Below, one piece after another: positions 26,306-35,102 of a stretch of DNA of 64,000 bases. Numbering within the stretch: the stretch's first letter is position 1; every line of letters starts with the position of its first letter. The stretch is from Ilyomonas limi. GTDB lineage: Bacteria > Bacteroidota > Bacteroidia > Chitinophagales > Chitinophagaceae. The stretch covers positions 124,001 through 188,000 of the forward strand of contig NZ_SZQL01000005.1 in the NCBI RefSeq assembly GCF_005233845.1. The letters are read 5' to 3'. The notes under the pieces were generated by a model, which had not been told where the DNA came from, ran no database searches, and saw only the letters and a program-made list of their open reading frames with translations. The position numbers and the translations under genes were made by a program.

Positions 26306-27298
26306 ATGATTAATAGATTTTTATTCGTACTCTGCCTGTTTGTACTTACTATGGTTTCGTGCTCCAAAAAAACGGGTGTGCGTGCCCGGCAGCCGGATAG
26401 GTATAACGTAAACATTGCAACAAATATCGAATACGGCCGCAATGCTTCCTGGCTTGGTGGCAGCCAGACGTTGATGCTGGACATATATTCACCTAAAGGC
26501 GCCTCTGCGCAAAGCAGGTATCCCTTGCTGGTATTGTTGCACGGTGGCAGCTTTATAACTGGTAACAAAGAAAGCCTTGCCGATATATGCGGTGCACTTG
26601 CGCAAAAAGGGATGATTGTGGCGTCTATTGACTACCGGCTGGGCTGGGATGCACGCGGTACGGCAGATTGTGAGGGCGATACGGCTTCGCTCAACAATGC
26701 GGCTTACCGTGCCATGCAGGACCTCAATGCTTCGTTGCGGTTTTTAACAGCTAATGCGGATAAGTATTTTATTGATAAGGAATGGATATTTACCGGCGGC
26801 ACCAGTGCTGGTGCGGTAGCGGCACTTAACAGTGCCTACTTAACCGATGCTTATGCCAGTGTGCGCTTCAGCAAAGCATATAATAAATTGGGTAGCTTGT
26901 TTACTGCCGATAATAACCTGACCAACACGTATCAGATTAAAGGTATCTGCAGCATGTGGGGCGGTATTTTCGATTCCGATCTCATTAATGCATCCAATGC
27001 AATTCCCACGATCTTTTATCATGGCAGCGCGGATGATGTTATACCGGTAAATGTGGGTACCTATTTGCAATGCCCCAATTACCAAACTTTATATGGCTCG
27101 GAGTATATGTACAATCAACTTACCAGCTTTGATGTGCCGGCGGTTGTGCATATTTATGAAGGGGAGGGACATGGACCCTTAGAATATGTCAGCAATGCCG
27201 ACTTTATAGCTGCTACTACTTATTGCTTTTTCGAAGGATTAAGAAACAAAATACCCGAAACAGGCATGTACAAACAAATGGAAAGTAATTGTAAGTAG
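26306..27298 (+). CDS. Lipoprotein alpha/beta-hydrolase (carboxylesterase-like)
   Basis: 330 residues. The N-terminus FVLCLFVLTMVSCSKK is a lipoprotein signal with the acylated cysteine in VSC. The fold shows the oxyanion motif VLLHGGSFITG, the nucleophile elbow FTGGTSAGAVAAL, the acid in HGSADDVIP and the histidine in GEGHGPLEY. Family members hydrolyse ester bonds, often acetyl or feruloyl groups on plant polysaccharides. The specific substrate is unknown. The gene converges with the PorT-like gene across a long inverted repeat. Confidence 0.88.
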   Translation: MINRFLFVLCLFVLTMVSCSKKTGVRARQPDRYNVNIATNIEYGRNASWLGGSQTLMLDIYSPKGASAQSRYPLLVLLHGGSFITGNKESLADICGALAQKGMIVASIDYRLGWDARGTADCEGDTASLNNAAYRAMQDLNASLRFLTANADKYFIDKEWIFTGGTSAGAVAALNSAYLTDAYASVRFSKAYNKLGSLFTADNNLTNTYQIKGICSMWGGIFDSDLINASNAIPTIFYHGSADDVIPVNVGTYLQCPNYQTLYGSEYMYNQLTSFDVPAVVHIYEGEGHGPLEYVSNADFIAATTYCFFEGLRNKIPETGMYKQMESNCK

Positions 27299-27313
27299 AA
27301 GGAATATTCGAGA

Positions 27314-27445
27314 TTTAAAGTTTAAGACTTAATGTTTAAAGCTGCTTTACTGCAGCCTTGCAATGCTGTTAATAACATGCAATTAATATCAACATTCGCG
27401 TTGTCTTACCGGCGCAACTTTAAACGTTAAGTCTTAAACTTTAAA
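27314..27445. repeat. Long imperfect inverted repeat between convergent genes
   Basis: 27314-27341 and 27418-27445 are 28-base arms that are reverse complements apart from one position (core GTTTAAGACTTAA). The arms are 76 bases apart. The interior has a ctgctttactgcag hairpin but no coding frame. It separates the esterase and PorT-like stop codons. Confidence 0.8.
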
Positions 27446-27454
27446 CTAAAAGAG

Positions 27455-28201
27455 CTACTGTTCCAATATTATACTAAAAACCAACATGCGCGATTGCAGT
27501 TTATCGAGTACATTGGAGTATTTAAGGTTTACATCACGGCTGTGTATATTGCTTAAGCCGTTACTTACTTTGATCTCTGGTGAAATGGTAACAACCGGCA
27601 GAAAAAAGTTGAAGCCAATGCCTGCTTCATAACCAAAATCGCTCTTGGTGAGTTTTACTAAATTCTCTGCATTACGTGCGCTGGAATTGCTGGCTAAATC
27701 GTAATCGTACTTAAGTCCAGCCATCATATACACGCGGAAGTTGTCAATACGATCTGAGTTGAATTTAAGCTGTAGCGGAAAGGATACGATGGTAGAAGGA
27801 ATAGTTTTCTTTTGATATTCCGGCTCCAGTTCTGTTGGATATTTTAAGTGATACGTAAAATATTTAGAACCGCCCAGAATAAGCTGTGGAATAAAACGCA
27901 ATTCAAAATGTTTGGCGAGGTTGGCGGTAGCTGCCAGCCCTAATGCCAGGCCGCCGCTGGTGCCCGGCTCTACGCTCAAAATACTGTCGTTTTGCAAAAA
28001 CATCGGATGCTTTTCGGGATGCAGATACGTGTTGTTGTACGAAAGCGATAGTCCAAAATAATAAGGCAACAAATCGTGGTTGGGACGGTTTTGCTCACGC
28101 TGTGCCTGTGCCGATAAACAACAAAAAATAAAGGTAAAAAAAACTATTTGCCGCCGCAGTAAGTAATTGCCTATTATTATAATATATTTAATCCCAACCA
28201 T
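27455..28201 (-). CDS. PorT-like outer-membrane beta-barrel protein (T9SS-associated)
   Basis: 248 residues with a signal peptide ending near SAQAQRE. The mature part alternates beta strands typical of eight-stranded barrels (LLPYYFGLSLSYNN, FELRFIPQLILGG, SDFGYEAGIGFNFFLPVV), and ends in a hydrophobic strand. The pattern and the LPYYFGLSL start match the PorT/SprT family needed for type IX secretion. The nearby ubiE, commonly next to porT in this phylum, supports it. The general barrel fold is secure; the PorT name is moderately secure. Confidence 0.75.
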   Translation of the reverse strand: MVGIKYIIIIGNYLLRRQIVFFTFIFCCLSAQAQREQNRPNHDLLPYYFGLSLSYNNTYLHPEKHPMFLQNDSILSVEPGTSGGLALGLAATANLAKHFELRFIPQLILGGSKYFTYHLKYPTELEPEYQKKTIPSTIVSFPLQLKFNSDRIDNFRVYMMAGLKYDYDLASNSSARNAENLVKLTKSDFGYEAGIGFNFFLPVVTISPEIKVSNGLSNIHSRDVNLKYSNVLDKLQSRMLVFSIILEQ

Positions 28202-28341
28202 TTATACTTAATTTGAATTGCTTTGGTACAAATAGGGAGCGAAATTATTTTAACCACCTATTCACGCCCAGGAAATAAACGTTGCAATACTAACGGTTTA
28301 GTGATTGTTTTATTTTATAAACTATCTTAGCTAAACTCTAC

Positions 28342-28808
28342 TTAAGTGTATAATTTTGTTTCTTCATATTCAGGATACACTAAAAATACCTTTGCTCCTT
28401 TAATGCTAAACACTACTTTAATACTGTTGAAAGTTATACCAATTGCCTTAGCAGGCGTGATCATTTGTTTGTTCTCATATGCTTCTGTTATTTCTAACAG
28501 CAATTGAGATTTACTCCAATCTTTAGGAAAAAAGGTAGATGGCTTTTCTTTTTCAATCCAGGCGTTATTGCGGCTGTTCTTTTTAGCAATTATTGCTTAC
28601 CATACCTTTGGGCATTCGGCTGCTTTTGTTTCTTTAATAATCTTGTGAATGTTGAGATTGAAATAATGTATTCCCGAAACTTCACCTTTCTTTATTTTTC
28701 CCATTATCGTGTGATCTATAACATTAACTACCTGATTACCAAATTGCTTAAATAAGTTACCACTTCATACACACCACCGATGATCTTGCGACCATTATGG
28801 CTATTCAT
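28342..28808 (-). pseudogene. EndoU-like nuclease toxin domain remnant
   Basis: On the minus strand, one frame from an ATG at 28808 reads MNSHNGRKIIGGVYEVVTYL. The frame then changes near 28730-28740 and continues VVNVIDHTIMGKIKKGEVSG, IHYFNLNIHKIIKETKAAEC and PKVW. An in-frame TAA at 28597-28599 follows. After it come AIIAKKNSRNNAWIEKEK, PSTFFPKDWSKSQLLLEI and EAYENK, and the frame ends at 28342. The GIHYFN and STFFPKDWS elements resemble the bacterial EndoU family (PF14436), RNase toxin tips of polymorphic secretion toxins. No intact start, delivery domain or immunity gene was seen. Family assignment is from memory of motifs. Confidence 0.6.
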
Positions 28809-28958
28809 ATGCCCCAGGGTTTAATCATTGCTTTTATAAGGGGTGCGAGGTAACTGCATTAAAAGGGCGCTATTAAATAATTGTAAACTCTTTTTTGATA
28901 ATCGGAAAGGATAATACATACTTGTATTTTTGTTTTACTTTGTATAAACAAATGCCAT

Positions 28959-29210
28959 ATGGAACACAATACCCCAAATAAACAAGAAAACAGTGAAGAT
29001 GAAAATAAAGCAGGATTAACGCCTCGTGAACTGATTCTGCGACACATGAAAAATCCAGACGATCGCATAACAGATGAGGATATAAATAATCTGCAATTAA
29101 ATACTGATACAGCTTCTGAACAGCAATCAGACAGTAAAACCTTAAGTGCGGAAGAAATTGAAAAATTAGAACAGCGGACGGTTAATCCGTTAGATATATT
29201 AGGCGAGTAA
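28959..29210 (+). CDS. Small acidic hypothetical protein
   Basis: 83 residues, very hydrophilic and acidic, with no membrane segment or signal peptide. It contains LTPRELILRHMKNPDDRITD and ends ERTVNPLDILGE. No family was recognised. The composition and conserved-looking C-terminal PLDILGE make a real gene likely, and there is no competing frame. It lies in the gap between PorT-like and UbiE, flanked by the EndoU and IS3 remnants. Confidence 0.65.
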   Translation: MEHNTPNKQENSEDENKAGLTPRELILRHMKNPDDRITDEDINNLQLNTDTASEQQSDSKTLSAEEIEKLEQRTVNPLDILGE

Positions 29211-29234
29211 GTTATCTGCATTTAAGCTTTGAAA

Positions 29235-29410
29235 TCAAGCAGAATGCCTCCGTTTTGTGTTGTAGTATATCGCTATGAACTCAGAAATCTCCGTTTGACA
29301 TCTTTGCTGTTTTGAAAAGCACCATTTTGCGGCAGTTTGCTTTGAAGCGGTTAAAGCAAGATTCCTTAAACACATTATCCTCTGGATGTCTGCCCGGCTC
29401 ACGCTCTGCA
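29235..29410 (-). mobile_element. Degenerate C-terminal remnant of an IS3-family transposase
   Basis: Two overlapping frames preserve parts of a transposase C-terminus. One reads FKESCFNRFKANCRKMVLFK, like the IS3 block around the third catalytic acid. The other reads TEISEFIAIYYNTKRRHSA, the typical IS3 ending. A frame change lies between them, the rest of the element is missing, and no terminal repeats were found. It is a relic, not a mobile copy. Confidence 0.55.
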
Positions 29411-29498
29411 AAATAAAAATAAATACAAAATGAATAAAGCCCATTAGATACAGGATTTCATTGCTATGGTATTTTTTATTTATGCTTGTTTTACTAAG

Positions 29499-30242
29499 TT
29501 ACTTATCGGCGCAGTACATACAACATATTCCTAAGCTAAGCGGTTTGTAATAAGTATTTTTATATCCTGTTCTTTGCAAAATGTCTGTAAAGTCCTTTCG
29601 TTCCGGGAAAACCTTTGCCGACCTGTTTAAATACGCATAAGCGTTCTTGTTGCCGGAAAATAATTTCCCGGCGGCAGGAACAATTATATGTTCATAAAAA
29701 TTACACATCGCCCGGAAAATGATATTTTTTGGCCTCGAAAATTCGAGTACAACCAGTTTGCCGCCCGGCCGTAGTACACGCAACATTTCGGCTAATCCTC
29801 TTTCCAGGTTCTCGAAGTTGCGTACGCCAAAAGCCACTGTTATTGCATCAAATGTATCGTTTGGATAGTTTATTATTTCGCTGTCGCCACTCCTTAGTTC
29901 TATTACTCCCTCCAAACCTGCCTTTGCTACTTTTTGCCTTCCCAACTGCAGCATGCCTTCCGATATATCAATACCAATGATTTTTTTAGGATGTAATAAT
30001 TCATAGGTAAGCAGTGCTACATCGCCAGTGCCTGTCGCCACATCCAATATTGTTTGTGGCTGAATGCCCTTCAGCAATAAAATGGCTTTTTTGCGCCAGC
30101 GCACATCTATACCTGCGGTTAGAAAACGATTGAGAAAATCGTAGCGAAAAGCAATGCTGTTGAACATCTCGGCAACCTGTTCTTTCTTCTTCAGCTTACT
30201 GTTTTCGTACGGCACTACTTTATCATGCGCAAATTGTGTCAT
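29499..30242 (-). CDS. ubiE: Demethylmenaquinone methyltransferase (UbiE/MenG)
   Basis: 247 residues, the normal length. SAM-binding motif DVATGTGDVALL and the family signature ITVAFGVRNFENLERGL are present, with VRWRKKAI upstream and LRPGGKLVVLEFSRPKN downstream. It methylates demethylmenaquinone to menaquinone, the only respiratory quinone expected in this phylum. A clear promoter sits immediately upstream. In many Bacteroidota the porT gene follows ubiE directly. Here about 1.3 kb of remnants and a small gene intervene. Confidence 0.96.
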   Translation of the reverse strand: MTQFAHDKVVPYENSKLKKKEQVAEMFNSIAFRYDFLNRFLTAGIDVRWRKKAILLLKGIQPQTILDVATGTGDVALLTYELLHPKKIIGIDISEGMLQLGRQKVAKAGLEGVIELRSGDSEIINYPNDTFDAITVAFGVRNFENLERGLAEMLRVLRPGGKLVVLEFSRPKNIIFRAMCNFYEHIIVPAAGKLFSGNKNAYAYLNRSAKVFPERKDFTDILQRTGYKNTYYKPLSLGICCMYCADK

Positions 30243-30250
30243 AAGGAGCG

Positions 30251-30279
30251 CAAAGGTAGCTGTTTTGAAAAAGTAGCAA
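30251..30279 (-). promoter_or_regulatory. Bacteroidota promoter of ubiE (TTG-N18-TACCTTTG)
   Basis: On the minus strand TTG (30279-30277), 18 bases, then TACCTTTG (30258-30251), eight bases before the ATG. Both elements match the phylum consensus. Confidence 0.75.
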
Positions 30280-30554
30280 TTGTTCGCTGATTGAATTTAG
30301 GATATTTACGATGCGGAAGTGATGATCAGACGTATTTTTAATGTATTATAAGATGCTCTTTAAAATAGAAGATGCGAGTCAGTCCGTCAGTCCGCAATTG
30401 CACCACTATGTACTTGCTTTACTTACAATTAGCGATCACTTTCCTAATCTATCGGGAAAACGCTCGTAAGTTGTAAGCAATTTTAATATTCTACATCGTG
30501 CGCCATTGCGGAATGATAGCGCAATGCATCTCTAAATTCAATAGGATACACTGT
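30280..30554. other. Intergenic region without a recognisable gene
   Basis: No gene seen. It holds the direct repeat gtcagtccgtcagtccg near 30390 and an imperfect inverted repeat around ccattgcggaatgatagcgc (about 30502). Confidence 0.45.
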
Positions 30555-31226
30555 TTAACCTTCTACAGCCGTATTAAGAAAAATAACCAAAGGGTGTAAT
30601 GCACTAAACGCCTGCAGTATGGTTGACAGTAAATCCTTATCTGTAACCTCCCCATCTTTTAGCGGGTGCAAGGCAATAAAGCTTTTAAATTTTAAATATT
30701 CTATAGCCGGGTTACTATCGTCGTAGCCTTTGGGCGGGCGACTCAATTTGCTGTCTTCGCCGGTATATAAACCACCATACACTGCTTTGAATGATGATGC
30801 TGTAACAAGTTGCTCAAATGCTGCAAAATTGTAATCAATTTCCTGCCGTACTTTCTTTAGTTGTTCTGCCTCGGGCATCCATAAGCCACCGCCTGCAAAG
30901 CTTTCATTACCCGGCTCTATATGAATGTAATAGCCGGCATAAATGCTCTTTTTGCCGCCGTGTGCTATGCTTGCACCGAAGTTGGTTTTGTAAGGCGCTT
31001 TATTTTTACTGAAGCGTACATCACGGTTGATGCGAAAAAGGCAATCTTTGGCTTGCAGCGCTGCAATTGCTTCATCTTCTTTTCCATATTGCTCAATCAC
31101 ATTGGCTATAAAATGGGTAAAGTCTGCACGCGCCGCATCATAAGTGGTCCGGTGGGCATCGAACCATTCTTTTTCGTTATTTTGTTTTAAAACTTTTAAA
31201 AATTTGAGCGTGGATTTTTGAAGCAT
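30555..31226 (-). CDS. DUF2461-family protein
   Basis: 223 residues. The start FLKVLKQNNEKEWFDAHRTTY and the middle DCLFRINRDVRFSKNKAPYK, NFGASIAHGGKKS and GYYIHIEPGNESFAGGG are diagnostic of DUF2461 (TIGR02453). Function is unknown and the protein is predicted cytoplasmic. The gene stands alone between ubiE and gldA. The 180 bases to gldA contain a small hairpin (CAGGCT-aaa-AGCCTG, 31319-31333). Confidence 0.93.
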   Translation of the reverse strand: MLQKSTLKFLKVLKQNNEKEWFDAHRTTYDAARADFTHFIANVIEQYGKEDEAIAALQAKDCLFRINRDVRFSKNKAPYKTNFGASIAHGGKKSIYAGYYIHIEPGNESFAGGGLWMPEAEQLKKVRQEIDYNFAAFEQLVTASSFKAVYGGLYTGEDSKLSRPPKGYDDSNPAIEYLKFKSFIALHPLKDGEVTDKDLLSTILQAFSALHPLVIFLNTAVEG

Positions 31227-31406
31227 AGATTTTTATTTTAAAACTGCCACGATGCGTTTTGAGCTGCGGGCTTTTAATTATGTATATAGTTTAATTATTA
31301 GCTACGAGCTGCAGACGTCAGGCTAAAAGCCTGCAGCAGAAGGCAAAATAATTCTAAATTGTTCCTCTATCATTTGTCAACGAACAACTGTCATCTGTTA
31401 CCCTTT

Positions 31407-32321
31407 TCAACTATTTGCCACATTTCCCGTCAGCGATTTAAATACTTCTTCCAGATTGCTGCCGGCAGTTTGCAGCGATACAATATTGAGATTGTTTTGC
31501 AAGGCCAACTCCAGCAAAGCACGGCGTGTTTCGGTGGTATTGTTGGTGATTAGTTGCCAGCTATATTCATTAACAGGTGTTGCTTTTATTACTGATGGAA
31601 TTTTTCTGAAAGCTGCTGCCGGTACTGCCTCTTTAAATGTAACCTGCACCGCATTGCCCGTGCCTTGCTGTAAATTATGCAATGTATCATCGGCTACCAG
31701 TTGACCTTTATTAATGATAATCACTCTGTCGCATATAGCCTGCACTTCCTGTAAAATATGTGAGGAAAATAGCACTGTTTTATCTTTTCCCTGCTCTTTA
31801 ATCACGTTTCTTATTTCCACAATCTGGTTGGGGTCAAGACCGCTGGTAGGTTCGTCCAGTATCAGCACTTCGGGGTGGTGCACAAGTGCGGCTGCCAGCC
31901 CCACACGTTGCTTGTAACCCTTGGATAATTGCCCTATTTTCTTTTTACTTTCAGGCGTTAGTCCGGTGAGTGTTATTACACGGTTTACTTCCTCTTTTAT
32001 GTTTTTTAGCTGGTGGACGCCTGCCACAAACTGCAGGTATTCTTTTACATACATATCATAATACAGCGGATTAGCTTCGGGCAGGTAGCCTATCTTCTTT
32101 TTTACGGCAAGCGGATTTGCAATGGTATTTATACCACACACAATAGCTTGACCACCATCGGGCTGCAGGTAGCCGGTAATCATCTTCATGGTGGTACTTT
32201 TGCCCGCGCCGTTGGGACCTAAAAAACCTACGATTTCACCTTTGCTTATTTGAAATGATACATCGTTTACTGCTTTTTGCGTACCGTATATTTTAAGTAA
32301 GTGGCTAACTTCTAAAGACAT
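31407..32321 (-). CDS. gldA: ABC transporter ATP-binding protein, GldA-like
   Basis: 304 residues. Walker A GPNGAGKSTT, signature LSKGYKQRV, Walker B VLILDEPTSGLD and the switch histidine in SSHILQEV are all present. IGYLPEANPLYYDMYVKEYL is characteristic of the GldA subgroup tied to gliding motility in Bacteroidota. The partner permease genes (gldF, gldG) are not in the window, and GldA-type proteins also occur in non-gliding species. Gliding is therefore possible but not proven. Confidence 0.88.
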   Translation of the reverse strand: MSLEVSHLLKIYGTQKAVNDVSFQISKGEIVGFLGPNGAGKSTTMKMITGYLQPDGGQAIVCGINTIANPLAVKKKIGYLPEANPLYYDMYVKEYLQFVAGVHQLKNIKEEVNRVITLTGLTPESKKKIGQLSKGYKQRVGLAAALVHHPEVLILDEPTSGLDPNQIVEIRNVIKEQGKDKTVLFSSHILQEVQAICDRVIIINKGQLVADDTLHNLQQGTGNAVQVTFKEAVPAAAFRKIPSVIKATPVNEYSWQLITNNTTETRRALLELALQNNLNIVSLQTAGSNLEEVFKSLTGNVANS

Positions 32322-32338
32322 GCGCTGTATTTGATTTT

Positions 32339-32346
32339 CAAAGATA
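32339..32346 (-). promoter_or_regulatory. -7 box (TATCTTTG) of gldA
   Basis: TATCTTTG on the minus strand matches TAnnTTTG and ends 17 bases before the gldA ATG. No -33 TTG is evident at the expected distance. The remaining gap to acs (32347-32698) shows no gene. Confidence 0.5.
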
Positions 32347-32698
32347 AAGGAGACAGGTCAGGATTGCTTACCTGAATCATTTTATCATTTATAGCAATAG
32401 AATAAAAAGATGTGTGCCGGTGAATTATTCGTGTACTGTATTCAATCCTGCATGCAAGATTAATAAACACGATAGTTCTTTTTAGTAAAAACTGTGTAAA
32501 AACCTTTGACGTACAATGTCTTTATTCCTATCATAATACTACATAGTTTATAAAAGTGCTACTTTGGTTAAAACATAACAATAGAGAAAGGTGCAAATGT
32601 TTTAAGCAAATACTCCTAAACTTTTAGTTAGTGTAAAAACCATCTTCCATACATACAGATGTTGTATTTTTAAGCACTCAAAAAAAATCGCTTGCACC

Positions 32699-34624
32699 AT
32701 GTCTTATCCTTATCAGTTAAAAACATTTGAAGAATACAAAGAAGCGTATCAAAAAAGTGTAGATGACCCCGAAGGTTTTTGGGGAGATATTGCGCAACAT
32801 TTCTACTGGCGCCAGCCATGGAACAAAGTGCTCAACTGGAACTTTACGGAGCCAAAAGCGGAATGGTTTGCCGGTGGCAAACTTAATATTACCGAGAACT
32901 GCATAGACCGACACCTGGAAACAATGGGGGAACAACCGGCTATCATTTGGGAGCCCAACAACCCCGAAGATCGTGTACGTGTTGTTACTTACAACCGGCT
33001 ACACAAGCGCGTTTGCCAGTTTGCACAGGTACTAAAAAATAACGGTGTAAAAAAAGGTGATCGCGTATGTATTTACATGGGTATGGTGCCAGAACTGGCG
33101 TATGCAGTACTGGGCTGCGCACGTATTGGTGCTATACACAGTGTAGTGTTTGGTGGCTTTTCGGCACAAAGCATTGCCAACAGACTGGAAGATGCACAGG
33201 CACAATACATTGTAACGGCAGATGGCGCTTATCGTGGCGATAAAGTAATTCCGCTGAAAGATGTTGTTGATGATGCACTGATTGGCAATAAAACAGTAAA
33301 GAAAATAATTGTTTATACCCGTACCCGGCTGCCTGTTTCGATGCTGAAGGGAAGAGATGTGTGGTGGGAAGATGAAATGGAATATGCAGAAACGCAGGTG
33401 GAAAAAGAAGGCGTGGTCTCTTGTCCGGCAGAAGTAATGGATGCCGAGGATCCGCTGTTTATTTTATATACTTCGGGCAGCACTGGCAAGCCCAAAGGTG
33501 TAGTGCATACCTGTGGCGGCTATATGGTTTATACGGCTTACACATTTGTCAATGTGTTTCAGTACCAGCCCGGCCAAATCTACTTTTGCACGGCAGACAT
33601 TGGCTGGATAACCGGACACAGCTACATCCTTTACGGCCCACTGAGCGTAGGTGCCACCTCGCTCATGTTTGAAGGTGTGCCAACCTGGCCTGATGCGGGC
33701 AGATTTTGGGATATTGTAGATAAATTCAAAGTAAATATTTTATACACCGCACCTACGGCTATCCGCAGCCTCATGGGTTTTGGACTACAGCCATTCGATG
33801 GTAAAGACCTGTCTTCTTTGAAAGTATTAGGCACCGTTGGCGAGCCTATCAACGAAGAAGCCTGGCATTGGTATGATGAGCATGTAGGTAAAAAAAGATG
33901 CCCTATAGTAGATACCTGGTGGCAGACCGAAACCGCTGGTATTATGATTTCCAACTTAGCGGGCGTTACACCCTCCAAGCCTACGTTTGCTACGCTGCCG
34001 CTGCCAGGTGTGCAACCCGTTTTGGTAGATGAAAATGGTAATGAAGTAGAAGGTAATAATGTAAGTGGCAATCTCTGCATTAAAGCGCCATGGCCGGGTA
34101 TTTTGCGCACTACTTATGGTGACCATGAGCGCTGCCGCCTGAATTATTTCAGCACGTACCCCAATTTATACTTTACCGGAGATGGTGCACTGCGCGATGA
34201 AACTGGTTTTTATCGTATTACCGGCCGTGTGGATGATGTGCTCAACGTGAGCGGTCACCGCATAGGCACTGCCGAAGTGGAAAACGCCATTAATATGCAC
34301 GCAGGTGTGGTAGAAAGTGCCGTGGTAGGCTATCCACACACCATAAAAGGACAGGGCATTTATGCGTATGTTATTTTCAGCGGCGGTTCGCACGATCTGG
34401 AATTATCTAAAAAAGATATTACAGCTACCGTAAGCCGCATTATTGGTCCGATTGCCAAACCCGATAAAATACAGTTTGTAAAAGGCTTGCCCAAGACGCG
34501 CAGTGGTAAGATTATGCGGCGCATTTTGCGCAAAATAGCTGAAGGCGATTTGCAAAACGTAGGCGATATTACTACGCTTCTCGATCCTGCGGTGGTGGAA
34601 GATATAAAGAATGGAAGATTGTAG
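32699..34624 (+). CDS. acs: Acetyl-CoA synthetase
   Basis: 641 residues, typical for Acs. The AMP-forming core YTSGSTGKPKGVVHTCGGY, the WWQTETAG motif and the C-terminal PKTRSGKIMRRILRKIA are present. The lysine in the last motif is the usual acetylation-regulated residue. The enzyme makes acetyl-CoA from acetate, ATP and CoA through acetyl-adenylate, allowing growth on acetate or scavenging of overflow acetate. The N-terminal FWGDIAQHFYWRQPWNKVL also fits the family. It stands alone with a 376-base upstream region. Confidence 0.97.
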   Translation: MSYPYQLKTFEEYKEAYQKSVDDPEGFWGDIAQHFYWRQPWNKVLNWNFTEPKAEWFAGGKLNITENCIDRHLETMGEQPAIIWEPNNPEDRVRVVTYNRLHKRVCQFAQVLKNNGVKKGDRVCIYMGMVPELAYAVLGCARIGAIHSVVFGGFSAQSIANRLEDAQAQYIVTADGAYRGDKVIPLKDVVDDALIGNKTVKKIIVYTRTRLPVSMLKGRDVWWEDEMEYAETQVEKEGVVSCPAEVMDAEDPLFILYTSGSTGKPKGVVHTCGGYMVYTAYTFVNVFQYQPGQIYFCTADIGWITGHSYILYGPLSVGATSLMFEGVPTWPDAGRFWDIVDKFKVNILYTAPTAIRSLMGFGLQPFDGKDLSSLKVLGTVGEPINEEAWHWYDEHVGKKRCPIVDTWWQTETAGIMISNLAGVTPSKPTFATLPLPGVQPVLVDENGNEVEGNNVSGNLCIKAPWPGILRTTYGDHERCRLNYFSTYPNLYFTGDGALRDETGFYRITGRVDDVLNVSGHRIGTAEVENAINMHAGVVESAVVGYPHTIKGQGIYAYVIFSGGSHDLELSKKDITATVSRIIGPIAKPDKIQFVKGLPKTRSGKIMRRILRKIAEGDLQNVGDITTLLDPAVVEDIKNGRL

Positions 34625-34823
34625 TTTCTTTAATCCCAAAGGCACTAACCTGCTTGTTGGCAGCTTTCTTTACCCAAATTTGTCATAAGTTATTTTTTAA
34701 AGGTTTATTCAAATAGCAATAACTAGCATAATGTTGGAATACAATGAGTTAAAAACTCTTGGATAATGCATGGCTGCCGGCAGATAGGAATGAAGATTTA
34801 TAAAATGAAAAAACAGGAAACCT

Positions 34824-34842
34824 CATCATTGCGAAGCAATCT
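34824..34842. repeat. Dispersed repeat of the CATTGCGAAGCAATCT type
   Basis: catcattgcgaagcaatct is a compact palindrome-like element that shares CATCATTGCGA and GAAGCAAT with the repeat at 13795-13824 (minus strand). It lies in the 478-base gap after acs, which contains no gene. Confidence 0.6.
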
Positions 34843-34919
34843 GTAGGTGGTAATACAATCAAATAAGCCCTTAATAATAATGGGAAACTAAGTGCATATT
34901 GCCTCACTCGTTTTTGACA

Positions 34920-34958
34920 GCGTAACCTGTCACGGTTCAAGAGCCTGACAGGTTACGC
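34920..34958. repeat. Perfect 13-bp inverted repeat
   Basis: GCGTAACCTGTCA (34920-34932) and TGACAGGTTACGC (34946-34958) flank a 13-base loop. There is no T-run; it may be an intergenic repeat or an RNA hairpin. Confidence 0.8.
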
Positions 34959-35027
34959 ACGCACAAATATGTTGATTGTTGTGCATTTAAATAAAATAGC
35001 TTCCCAAATTACAGTAATGTATATACA

Positions 35028-35060
35028 AAGCGGTTCCCAGCCTTAAGGTGGGAACCGCTT
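35028..35060. terminator. Hairpin terminator downstream of the 181-residue membrane protein gene
   Basis: AAGCGGTTCCCA (35028-35039) pairs with TGGGAACCGCTT (35049-35060), a perfect 12-bp stem. It starts about 43 bases after the minus-strand stop at 35103. A T-run follows on the plus side, so it may also act for acs read-through. Confidence 0.7.
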
Positions 35061-35102
35061 ACTTTTTGAGAACCGTTCTATGTTTCTGCTTTATATTCAG
35101 CG

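Noticed and set aside
28504-28755. 83-codon plus-strand frame
   Set aside because: It is antisense to the EndoU-like relic, which makes more protein sense on the minus strand.
31319-31333. Hairpin CAGGCT-aaa-AGCCTG as the gldA terminator
   Set aside because: It lies 70 bases beyond the gldA stop with no T-run on the minus strand.
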